Assembly: GCA_004375785.1 (NCBI GenBank)
Contig: SOKM01000135.1
Coordinates: 1 to 7,185 of the forward strand
DNA length: 7,185 nt
From: Candidatus Cloacimonadota bacterium
GTDB taxonomy: Bacteria > Hydrothermota > E44-bin80
Direction: 5' to 3'
The notes beneath the pieces were generated by a model. That model saw nothing but the letters and a program-made list of their open reading frames with translations, was not told the origin of the DNA and made no database searches. Below are positions 1 to 5,898 of this stretch, one piece after another. How positions within the stretch are numbered: the stretch's first letter is position 1; each line of letters starts with the position of its first letter. The translations under genes were made by a program, and so were the position numbers.

Positions 1-9
1 AACCTGCTC

Positions 10-1329
10 CTACATTGTTTTCAGAACCTTCTTAATAATCTCTATTCCAGAATCTGCCTCTTCTTTTGAAAGGTTTAATGGTGGTCTGAACCTGATGCTT
101 TTTTCTCCGCTTTTTAGAACAAGCAGGTTTTCATCCAGACATTTCTCAAATACCTTATCTCTTACGTTGGTGTCAGGCATGTCGAAAGCAATCATTAGCC
201 CTCTCCCCCTCACATTTGAAACAACCTCTTTAAACTCATAAGAAAGTTCTTCCATTCCCGTAAGAAGATACGCTCCCACATCAGCAGCATTTTCTACTAA
301 CTTCTCTTCCTCTATGATTTCTAAATACCTCTGACACCTGACCATATCGACGAGATTGCCGCCCCAGGTCGAATTTAACCTGCTTGATTCGACAAAAACA
401 TTGTTTTCTACCTCATCCACCCTTTGCCCAACCATTATGCCGCACACCTGAGTTTTTTTACCAAAAGCCAAGATGTCGGGTTTAAGGTCAAAATGTTCAT
501 AACACCACATCTTACCCGTCAAACCGATACCTGTCTGGACCTCATCAAGTATGTACATAATATCGTTTTCCTGTGAAATAGTCTCTAAAGACTTAAGAAA
601 TTCACCCCTGAAATGATTATCTCCACCTTCTCCTTGAATAGGTTCGATAATAAGGGCTGCAATGTTGTCACCACATTCCTTTACCAAATCTTTTATTGCA
701 CCAATCACCTCTTCTTCCATCTTCTGGACCCTCTCTATTTCCTTGTCTGTAACAGGAAAATTGAGTTTTGGGTTCTTGAATCTTGGCCAGTCAAATCTTG
801 AAAAATACATTGTTTTTCGTAAATCAAAGGTATTTGTCAACGAAAGGGTGTATCCAGTCCTGCCATGAAAAGCCTGTTCAAAATGAACCACCTTCATTCC
901 TTCTTTTTTCCTGAGCCCATTCTTTTTATTTTTCCTCACCTTCCAGTCGAATGCCGTCTTTAACCCGTTCTCTATGCCAAGTGCGCCCCCACTTACAAAA
1001 AAGAGATGGTTAAAAACTGACGGCTTCGCAATACTCGCAAAAGTATCTACGAATTCAGCAAATTCGATTGTATATATATCAGAGTTGGATGGTTTGTTTA
1101 TAACAACACGTTTCATCTTTTCTAAAAAAAACTCGTTAGTTAATCCTGGATGATTGTAACCAATCGGAGACGAAGCAAAACAGGTGAAGAAATCTAACAT
1201 TTCTCTATTTCTCTTACTATCATAAAAAAAACTTCCATGACTTCTCTCTAAATCCATAACAACATCAAATCCATCCGCAAGCATATATTCTTCAAGAACA
1301 TTATGAACATCACCCGCTTTTATTTTCAT
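10..1329 (-). CDS. lat: L-lysine 6-aminotransferase (lysine epsilon-aminotransferase), complete
   Basis: A class III, PLP-dependent aminotransferase of 439 aa. It should transfer the epsilon-amino group of L-lysine to 2-oxoglutarate, giving glutamate and allysine, which cyclises to piperideine-6-carboxylate; it is cytoplasmic. Seen in the sequence: an N-terminal MLADGFDVVMDLERSHGS block typical of Lat, the HGRTGYTLSLTNT segment (155-167), EPIQGEGGD (229-237), the cofactor-binding DEVQTG (262-267), the Schiff-base lysine in FGKKTQVCG (K291 most likely), and the IRFRPP motif (R413). From memory of the Mycobacterium tuberculosis enzyme (449 aa), a constant offset of 9 aligns its K300, E243, N328, T330 and R422 with K291, E234, N319, T321 and R413 here, which favours Lat over ornithine or GABA aminotransferases. 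The ATG start has a purine-rich ribosome site just upstream. It is codirectional with the lipoprotein gene 234 bp upstream, but no aminoadipate-semialdehyde dehydrogenase or other lysine gene is in view. It may serve lysine breakdown or supply of piperideine-6-carboxylate; the sequence does not decide. Confidence 0.92.
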   Translation of the reverse strand: MKIKAGDVHNVLEEYMLADGFDVVMDLERSHGSFFYDSKRNREMLDFFTCFASSPIGYNHPGLTNEFFLEKMKRVVINKPSNSDIYTIEFAEFVDTFASIAKPSVFNHLFFVSGGALGIENGLKTAFDWKVRKNKKNGLRKKEGMKVVHFEQAFHGRTGYTLSLTNTFDLRKTMYFSRFDWPRFKNPKLNFPVTDKEIERVQKMEEEVIGAIKDLVKECGDNIAALIIEPIQGEGGDNHFRGEFLKSLETISQENDIMYILDEVQTGIGLTGKMWCYEHFDLKPDILAFGKKTQVCGIMVGQRVDEVENNVFVESSRLNSTWGGNLVDMVRCQRYLEIIEEEKLVENAADVGAYLLTGMEELSYEFKEVVSNVRGRGLMIAFDMPDTNVRDKVFEKCLDENLLVLKSGEKSIRFRPPLNLSKEEADSGIEIIKKVLKTM

Positions 1330-1332
1330 ACA

Positions 1333-1344
1333 CTCTCCTCTCCT
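1333..1344 (-). promoter_or_regulatory. Ribosome binding site of lat
   Basis: On the minus strand the 12 bases AGGAGAGGAGAG end 3 nt before the lat ATG. They contain two overlapping Shine-Dalgarno-like cores, AGGAG and GAGGAG. The inner one lies close to the start and the outer one at more normal spacing. This supports the chosen start codon. Confidence 0.65.
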
Positions 1345-1377
1345 GAGTTTGTCTGGTTTGTAGCCGCATTTTCTTTT

Positions 1378-1473
1378 GTCATTGCGAGAAAACCTGTCAT
1401 ATTTACCCCGTGAAATAGAATAATGTTTTTGGCATAATCTTATTTCACAGGGTGAACTCCCGAAGTAATCTCA
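1378..1473. repeat. Diverged palindromic dispersed repeat (GTCATTGCGAG ... CCCGAAGTAATCTCA)
   Basis: The element opens with GTCATTGCGAG (1378-1388) and closes with CCCGAAGTAATCTCA (1459-1473). From memory, these ends resemble a common intergenic repeat in many bacterial genomes that reads TCATTGCGAG at one end and GCAATCTC at the other. Here the closing end has T where the usual form has C, and the interior is replaced by an unrelated-looking hairpin (1405-1453). It lies in the gap between the lipoprotein gene and lat and has no coding capacity. The family assignment rests on recall and needs a genome-wide search; the inverted repeat inside it is read directly. Confidence 0.5.
1405..1453 (-). 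repeat. 13-bp inverted repeat, RNA hairpin likely on the minus-strand transcript
   Basis: The arms are 1405-1417 (ACCCCGTGAAATA) and 1441-1453 (TATTTCACAGGGT), with a 23-nt loop. They match at 12 of 13 positions. The one difference is a G-U wobble in minus-strand RNA but a C-A mismatch in plus-strand RNA, so the folded form fits the transcript that runs from the lipoprotein gene into lat. No U-tract follows the 3' arm, so it is not a standard intrinsic terminator. It could stabilise or process the mRNA, or simply be the core of the surrounding dispersed repeat. The distal edge is about 75 nt upstream of the lat start. Confidence 0.6.
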
Positions 1474-1497
1474 TACTTACCTTTTGTCAACAAGTTC

Positions 1498-1541
1498 GTT
1501 TATTTAGTTTATTTGTTTACACTTTTTACTTTTAACTTGAA
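1498..1541. repeat. Short degenerate tandem repeats, 7 to 9 bp period
   Basis: Two small arrays lie side by side. GTTTATTT occurs at 1498-1505 and 1507-1514 and is followed by a partial GTTTAC. Then come three 7-bp units: ACTTTTT (1521-1527), ACTTTTA (1528-1534) and ACTTGAA (1535-1541). They lie just beyond the lipoprotein stop codon and have the same low-G plus-strand character and near-7/8 period as the larger arrays on the other side of that gene. No gene is visible here. Confidence 0.6.
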
Positions 1542-1563
1542 TTGTGCGTTTCCTGCGTTTATT

Positions 1564-2808
1564 TCACTTCCCCTGCCTATGAAGAATTGTTCCATCACAG
1601 CCAATCGCCCATCCTTCACCATTAGAAAATTTTATGATACCGCTAAACGGTACATCCTTCTGAAGAGATTCTTGTTTCCATTCCACACCATTATAAGTAA
1701 GAATAAAACCGTTCTCTCCTTTCGTCCCACAGGCAACACCGTTTGCAGGGTTAGAGAAATAGATTGATTTGACCTCACTGTCTACTCCAGGAGAAAATGG
1801 AAGGTCTCTCATTTCCCACTCTGTTCCATTATAATAGAAGAGATGTGTTCCACCTGCCCAGATTTTTGACATATCTGGAGAGGTGAGCGAGTTAATCTGT
1901 TCATCTATAAAGGTTGTATCCAGAAACCAGTTAGCACCATCATAGTGAAAAAGAGACCCCCCACAAGATGCCCAAATATCTGAGGATGAAAATCCTAATA
2001 TATCAGTAATAGGATGACTATCGAGTAGACCATATTCTTCCAATGAATCTCCATTAAAGGTGAAAATCTTACCTTGAGAATCTCCTACCCATCCTATAGT
2101 ATCATCAATAACAAAAATTGAAAGAAAACTTTTCTTTAAAGCTGAATCTGGAAGAAGCTGAGTCCAACCTTCATTATCAAATTCAAACAGGGTATTCATA
2201 CCTACACACCATCCTTTATCCTGGGAGATAAAAAAGAGAGCATTAAGGTTATTAATAGAAATTGTTGAAAGTTCCCATGCTGAATCATTGTAGAAGAGTA
2301 TAGTTCCACTATTTCCACAAACCCATATATTAAGACTATCGAAAGCAAAAAGTGCATTCAAATCATTCGAGGTAGGTGAATTAAACAGGTCCCAATCGTA
2401 CATATCTTCTTTTGTAACATAGACAGAGACTTCAGGTGACCTATCTTTATTCCCCGAAGCATCTATTGCTTCTGCAGTGAGATTATGCTCTCCATTACTT
2501 ACAAATGCAGTCTCCCACAAATGTTCATACGGGTATGACAGCACCTCTCCAAGAAAAAGGTTGTTATCGAAGAACCTTACCTTCAAAATATCACTTTCGT
2601 TTGTAACTTCTGCCCTTATAAGCACATTTGCTGTTTTTATTGTATCCCCTTCCTGCGGCTCTACAATCCTCACAACAGGAATTATTACAGGCTTTGGCCG
2701 GAAACATCCGGAAAGAATGAAAAAAAGAATCAAAATAGAAATTAAGAAATTAGAAATTGGGAAATTCATACCTCTTGAAATCTCGCTATCCTTAACAGTT
2801 TTTTTCAT
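1564..2808 (-). CDS. Lipoprotein with Ig-like domain and seven-bladed beta-propeller
   Basis: An exported lipoprotein of unknown partner, 414 aa from the ATG chosen here. The n-region contains KK and other basic residues, followed by a hydrophobic stretch and the lipobox LSGC, which makes Cys35 the lipidated residue. Residues about 45-131 form a bacterial Ig-like domain (Big_17 type) with the typical EPQEGDTI start and AIDASGNKDRSP end. Residues 139-414 contain seven repeats of 38-42 aa starting near 150, 188, 229, 267, 305, 346 and 388. Each has a hydrophobic strand, a W-x-x-G-like turn, then TILFYN/LFHYDG, and most end in a W strand. The last blade lacks that W strand, and an isolated YDWDLF at 138-143 can supply it, which is classic propeller closure. 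The fold recalls Ycf48-like or BNR-like propellers, usually binding or assembly platforms rather than enzymes. Start choice is uncertain. A GTG at 2889 adds 27 repeat-derived residues. An ATG at 2769 leaves no positive charge before the hydrophobic core. Neither ATG has a good ribosome site. Confidence 0.85.
   Translation of the reverse strand: MKKTVKDSEISRGMNFPISNFLISILILFFILSGCFRPKPVIIPVVRIVEPQEGDTIKTANVLIRAEVTNESDILKVRFFDNNLFLGEVLSYPYEHLWETAFVSNGEHNLTAEAIDASGNKDRSPEVSVYVTKEDMYDWDLFNSPTSNDLNALFAFDSLNIWVCGNSGTILFYNDSAWELSTISINNLNALFFISQDKGWCVGMNTLFEFDNEGWTQLLPDSALKKSFLSIFVIDDTIGWVGDSQGKIFTFNGDSLEEYGLLDSHPITDILGFSSSDIWASCGGSLFHYDGANWFLDTTFIDEQINSLTSPDMSKIWAGGTHLFYYNGTEWEMRDLPFSPGVDSEVKSIYFSNPANGVACGTKGENGFILTYNGVEWKQESLQKDVPFSGIIKFSNGEGWAIGCDGTILHRQGK
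2738..2767. repeat. GAAATTA-type tandem repeat inside the lipoprotein signal-peptide coding region
   Basis: On the plus strand there are four units of 7-8 bp: GAAATTAA (2738-2745), GAAATTA (2746-2752), GAAATTGG (2753-2760) and GAAATTC (2761-2767). Read on the coding strand they encode NFPISNFLIS, the start of the signal-peptide hydrophobic core. The unit length matches the intergenic arrays upstream, although the unit sequence differs. Confidence 0.65.
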
Positions 2809-2823
2809 TTTCTTAATGTCACT

Positions 2824-3022
2824 CTGATGTTCTGATTTTCTGATGTTCTGATACTCTGGTGCTCCAATTCTCTTATTCTCCTGTGTCACTTTATCCTTTA
2901 TCCTTTAACCTTTATCCTTCTCTTTACTGCTTACTGCTTACTACTTACTCCCTTCTCTCTCCTCTGATACTCTGGTACTCTGATATTCTGGTATCTGCCT
3001 ACTGCCTACTCCTTACTGCTTA
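2824..3022. repeat. Composite of five degenerate tandem arrays alternating 8-bp and 7-bp periods
   Basis: Five arrays are read directly on the plus strand. Block 1: 8-bp units CTGATGTT-like, five copies, 2824-2863. Block 2: 7-bp CTTTATC-like, four copies, 2889-2916. Block 3: 7-bp TTACTGC-like, four copies, 2924-2951. Block 4: 8-bp CTCTGATA-like, four copies, 2962-2993. Block 5: 7-bp CTGCCTA/CTGCTTA-like, four copies, 2995-3022. A pyrimidine-rich, unstructured tail runs to about 3070. Copies differ by one or two bases. The minus strand is purine-rich and would be transcribed as the leader of the lipoprotein mRNA. Periods that are not multiples of three argue against coding. In style it recalls the heptanucleotide STRR repeats of cyanobacteria, though the sequences are not claimed to be the same. 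Confidence 0.85.
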
Positions 3023-3090
3023 CTATTCTTTCCCTCTTCACTCTTCTCTCCTCCGATTCTCTGCCATCTGTCCATATCGTAGCAATGATA

Positions 3091-3119
3091 ATAATATATC
3101 TTTTTTCTTAATTTGTCAA
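3091..3119 (-). promoter_or_regulatory. Sigma-70-type promoter firing left to the lipoprotein gene
   Basis: On the minus strand a perfect -35 TTGACA (3119-3114) is followed by 17 bp and a -10 TATTAT (3096-3091), five of six matches to consensus. Transcription would start near 3084, giving a leader of about 275 nt before the ATG at 2808, most of it the 7/8-bp repeat arrays. No other comparable promoter is seen closer to the gene. Confidence 0.7.
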
Positions 3120-3130
3120 ATAAAAAAACC

Positions 3131-3159
3131 TTGACATTTTCTCTTTTTAAGCATACTAT
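3131..3159 (+). promoter_or_regulatory. Sigma-70-type promoter of ppdK
   Basis: A perfect -35 TTGACA (3131-3136), a 17-bp spacer and a -10 TACTAT (3154-3159), four of six matches. A run of seven A residues (3122-3128) just upstream could act as an UP-like element. Transcription would start near 3166, leaving a leader of about 38 nt with a strong ribosome site. The downstream channel gene, 28 bp after ppdK, is probably cotranscribed from it. Confidence 0.75.
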
Positions 3160-3192
3160 TTCATCTGTTTGTGAAATTTTTAACAAAACACC

Positions 3193-3200
3193 AAGGAGGT
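3193..3200 (+). promoter_or_regulatory. Strong ribosome binding site of ppdK
   Basis: AAGGAGGT is a near-perfect anti-Shine-Dalgarno match, with its AGGAGG core ending 4 nt before the ATG at 3204. It decides the start: an in-frame ATG at 3171 would put this site inside the coding sequence and lies almost on the predicted transcription start. Confidence 0.85.
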
Positions 3201-3203
3201 TTA

Positions 3204-5870
3204 ATGTCAAAGAAGTATGTCTATTTTTTCGGAGACAAGAAGGCTGATGGCAATGGCAAAATGAAAGAGGTTCTTGGAGGCAAAGGTGCTGGTCTTGCTG
3301 AAATGACAAATATTGGAATCCTTGTCCCTGCAGGATTTACAATCTCTACCGAAGTCTGCACATACTTTTACGAGAATAATAAATACCCTGAAGGACTTGA
3401 AGAAGAAGTTAAAGAGAATCTGAACAAGGTTGAGGAAGTGATGGGTAAAAAATTTGGTGACAAAGAGAATCTGCTTCTTCTTTCTGATAGGTCGGGAGCA
3501 AGGGTCTCAATGCCTGGGATGATGGATACAGTTCTTAATCTCGGGTTAAACGATGAAACAATAGAGGGACTTATTAAAAAAACAAGTAACCCAAGATTTG
3601 CGTATGACTGCTATAGAAGACTGATTCAGATGTACGGCGATGTGGTTATGGGAGTTCCACACAGCGAGTTCGAATCGATTCTTTCGGAAATAAAAAAAGA
3701 GAAAGGAGCAAAATCAGACATTGAACTCGACAGTGAAGCACTCAAAGAACTTGTTTTAAGATTTCAGGACCTTATAAAGAAGAAAAAAAGTGAGGATTTC
3801 CCTGCCGAACCTTTCAAACAGCTGTGGGGTTCAATAAAGGCAGTTTTTAAATCATGGAATACTAAAAGAGCAAGAGAATATCGAAAGATAAATAACATTC
3901 CCGACAATTGGGGAACAGCGGTGAATGTTCAGGCAATGGTTTATGGTAACATGGGAAAAGAGAGTGCTACAGGAGTTGCATTTACAAGGAATCCTGCAAC
4001 AGGAGAAAATGTCTTTTATGGTGAATACCTCGTAAACGCCCAGGGAGAGGATGTAGTGGCAGGGATCAGAACCCCACATCCATTGAATAAGATTCAGAAA
4101 GGCGATTCCGACCTTATCTCCCTCGAAGAAGAGATGCCTGAGATATACAAAGAATTAGACGAAATCAGAAACAAGCTTGAGAAACATTTCAGGGATGTTC
4201 AGGATTTGGAATTTACAATAGAAAATGGAAAACTATATATCCTCCAGACGAGAACAGGAAAGAGAACAGCTCTCTCAGCTGTGAAAATAGCTGTCGATAT
4301 GATGAAAGAAGGTTTAATAACCAGAGAAGAGGCAGTTGCACGGGTAGCGCCAGAGCATCTCGACCAACTGCTCCATCCTATGTTAGACCCCAAAGCCAAG
4401 TTCAAAGTAGTGGCAAAAGGCTTACCCGCTTCTCCTGGTGCAGCATCAGGTAAGGTCGTATTCTCATCGGAAAAGGCAATGGCTCTTCTCAAAGATAAAA
4501 AGGAACAATTGATACTTGTTAGACTGGAAACTTCTCCTGAGGATGTTGGGGGAATGAATGTGTGCCAGGGGATACTGACTGCTCGTGGCGGTATGACATC
4601 TCATGCGGCTGTCGTTGCACGTGGAATGGGAAAACCTTGTGTTGTAGGTTGTGGAGCGCTCGATGTGAATTATGAAAAAAATCAATTCACTGTTGCAGGA
4701 AAGACAGTAAAAGAGGATGATTGTATCACCATAGATGGTGCATCGGGTTCTCTTATTCTCGGTGATGTTCCCAAGATAAAGCCTGAACTAACAGGCGATT
4801 TTGGAGAACTGATGAGATGGGCTGATGACCTCAGACGGCTTGGTGTCCGAGCTAACGCAGATAATCCAAAGGATGCAAAGGTTGCACGGGATTTTGGAGC
4901 TGAGGGAATAGGACTTTGCAGAACAGAACATATGTTCTTTTCGCAGGATAGAATAGACCCGATGCGACAGATGATTCTTGCGGATACAAAAGAAGAGAGG
5001 GAAAACGCACTTAAGAAAATACTTCCTATACAGGAGGAAGATTTCATTGGTATATTCAGGGTAATGGATGGTTATCCTGTAATCATAAGAACCCTTGACC
5101 CTCCTCTCCACGAATTCCTACCAAAAGAAAGGAAAGAGCAGGAGGAACTGGCTAAAAAACTCGGTGTCGATTTTGAGAAGATTGCACGACGGGTAGAAGA
5201 GCTTTCAGAGATTAATCCGATGCTCGGTTATAGAGGGTGCAGACTCGGTCTTACATATCCAGAAATCACAGAAATGCAGGCAAAAGCAATCTTTGGAGCT
5301 GCCTGTAAGGTGGCAAAAGAGGGCGTAAAGGTAATCCCAGAAGTCATGATTCCGCTTGTCGCCATAAAGGAAGAATTAAAACTACAGAGGGATATAGTTG
5401 AAAGAGTCGCAGAAAAGGTTATGGAAAAGGAAGGTATCAAAATAAAATATATGATTGGAACAATGATAGAACTGCCGAGGGCTGCGCTCACTGCGGATGA
5501 GATAGCGGAGTTCGCTGATTTCTTCTCTTATGGCACAAATGACCTTACACAAACAACCTTCGGTTTTTCACGGGATGATGTGGCAAAATTCATTAACATC
5601 TATATTGACAAAGGGATATTACCAAACGACCCGTTTCAGGTTATGGACCAGACAGGTGTTGGTGAACTGGTAAAGATGGGAATAGATAAAGGCAGAAAAA
5701 CAAAACCTGAACTCGAAGTAGGGATATGCGGAGAGCATGGTGGGGAACCCGCATCTGTTGAGTTCTGCCACAGAATAGGGTTGGATTATGTTAGTTGTTC
5801 GCCTTACAGGGTTCCTATTGCCCGGTTAGCAGCTGCTCACGCAGTTTTGAGAGAAAAAGGCATCCTGTAA
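3204..5870 (+). CDS. ppdK: Pyruvate, phosphate dikinase, complete
   Basis: An 888-aa cytoplasmic enzyme that interconverts pyruvate + ATP + Pi and PEP + AMP + PPi. It can run toward gluconeogenesis or, with PPi, toward ATP-yielding glycolysis. Domains in order: N-terminal nucleotide-binding ATP-grasp (about 1-355) with GGKGAGLAEM (25-34), RSGARVSMPGMMD starting at R96, and E336/Q348 in the EFTIE...LQTRTGKR block; a swivelling phosphohistidine domain (about 400-520) with TARGGMTSHAA, catalytic His467 and the neighbouring Thr465, the position targeted by PPDK regulatory protein in other organisms; and a C-terminal PEP/pyruvate barrel (about 530-888) with R573 (GLCRTEHMF), R629 (IRTLDPP), E756, N779/D780 (YGTNDLTQ) and catalytic Cys842 (GICGEHGG). 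These align with the Clostridium symbiosum enzyme (H455, C831, from memory) at an offset of 11-13. All key residues are present, so it should be active. One small oddity is SDRSG where SVRSG is usual. No PPDK regulatory-protein gene is in view. Confidence 0.98.
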   Translation: MSKKYVYFFGDKKADGNGKMKEVLGGKGAGLAEMTNIGILVPAGFTISTEVCTYFYENNKYPEGLEEEVKENLNKVEEVMGKKFGDKENLLLLSDRSGARVSMPGMMDTVLNLGLNDETIEGLIKKTSNPRFAYDCYRRLIQMYGDVVMGVPHSEFESILSEIKKEKGAKSDIELDSEALKELVLRFQDLIKKKKSEDFPAEPFKQLWGSIKAVFKSWNTKRAREYRKINNIPDNWGTAVNVQAMVYGNMGKESATGVAFTRNPATGENVFYGEYLVNAQGEDVVAGIRTPHPLNKIQKGDSDLISLEEEMPEIYKELDEIRNKLEKHFRDVQDLEFTIENGKLYILQTRTGKRTALSAVKIAVDMMKEGLITREEAVARVAPEHLDQLLHPMLDPKAKFKVVAKGLPASPGAASGKVVFSSEKAMALLKDKKEQLILVRLETSPEDVGGMNVCQGILTARGGMTSHAAVVARGMGKPCVVGCGALDVNYEKNQFTVAGKTVKEDDCITIDGASGSLILGDVPKIKPELTGDFGELMRWADDLRRLGVRANADNPKDAKVARDFGAEGIGLCRTEHMFFSQDRIDPMRQMILADTKEERENALKKILPIQEEDFIGIFRVMDGYPVIIRTLDPPLHEFLPKERKEQEELAKKLGVDFEKIARRVEELSEINPMLGYRGCRLGLTYPEITEMQAKAIFGAACKVAKEGVKVIPEVMIPLVAIKEELKLQRDIVERVAEKVMEKEGIKIKYMIGTMIELPRAALTADEIAEFADFFSYGTNDLTQTTFGFSRDDVAKFINIYIDKGILPNDPFQVMDQTGVGELVKMGIDKGRKTKPELEVGICGEHGGEPASVEFCHRIGLDYVSCSPYRVPIARLAAAHAVLREKGIL

Positions 5871-5898
5871 AATTATTGAATCATTAAGCCTTGAAGGA

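Noticed and set aside
1405..1453. Intrinsic terminator for the lipoprotein gene
   Set aside because: The hairpin has a 23-nt loop and no U-tract after the 3' arm on either strand.
1485..1490. Promoter of lat from a perfect minus-strand TTGACA
   Set aside because: No acceptable -10 hexamer lies 16-18 bp downstream; the hexamer alone is weak evidence in AT-rich DNA.
2809..2889. N-terminal extension of the lipoprotein from the GTG at 2889
   Set aside because: The extra 27 residues are translated repeats and would sit in front of the signal peptide, although AGGA lies at reasonable spacing before the GTG. Kept only as an alternative start.
2824..3022. CRISPR-like array
   Set aside because: Units are 7-8 bp in direct tandem with no unique spacers, and there are no cas genes.
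2859..3134. A 91-codon plus-strand open frame across the repeat tract
   Set aside because: Its translation is rich in Leu, Tyr and Ser and simply reads through the 7/8-bp repeats; there is no ribosome site, and it runs into the promoter region.
3013..3309. A 98-codon minus-strand open frame over the promoter region
   Set aside because: It overlaps the start of ppdK, both promoters and the repeat tract, and shows no domain or ribosome site.
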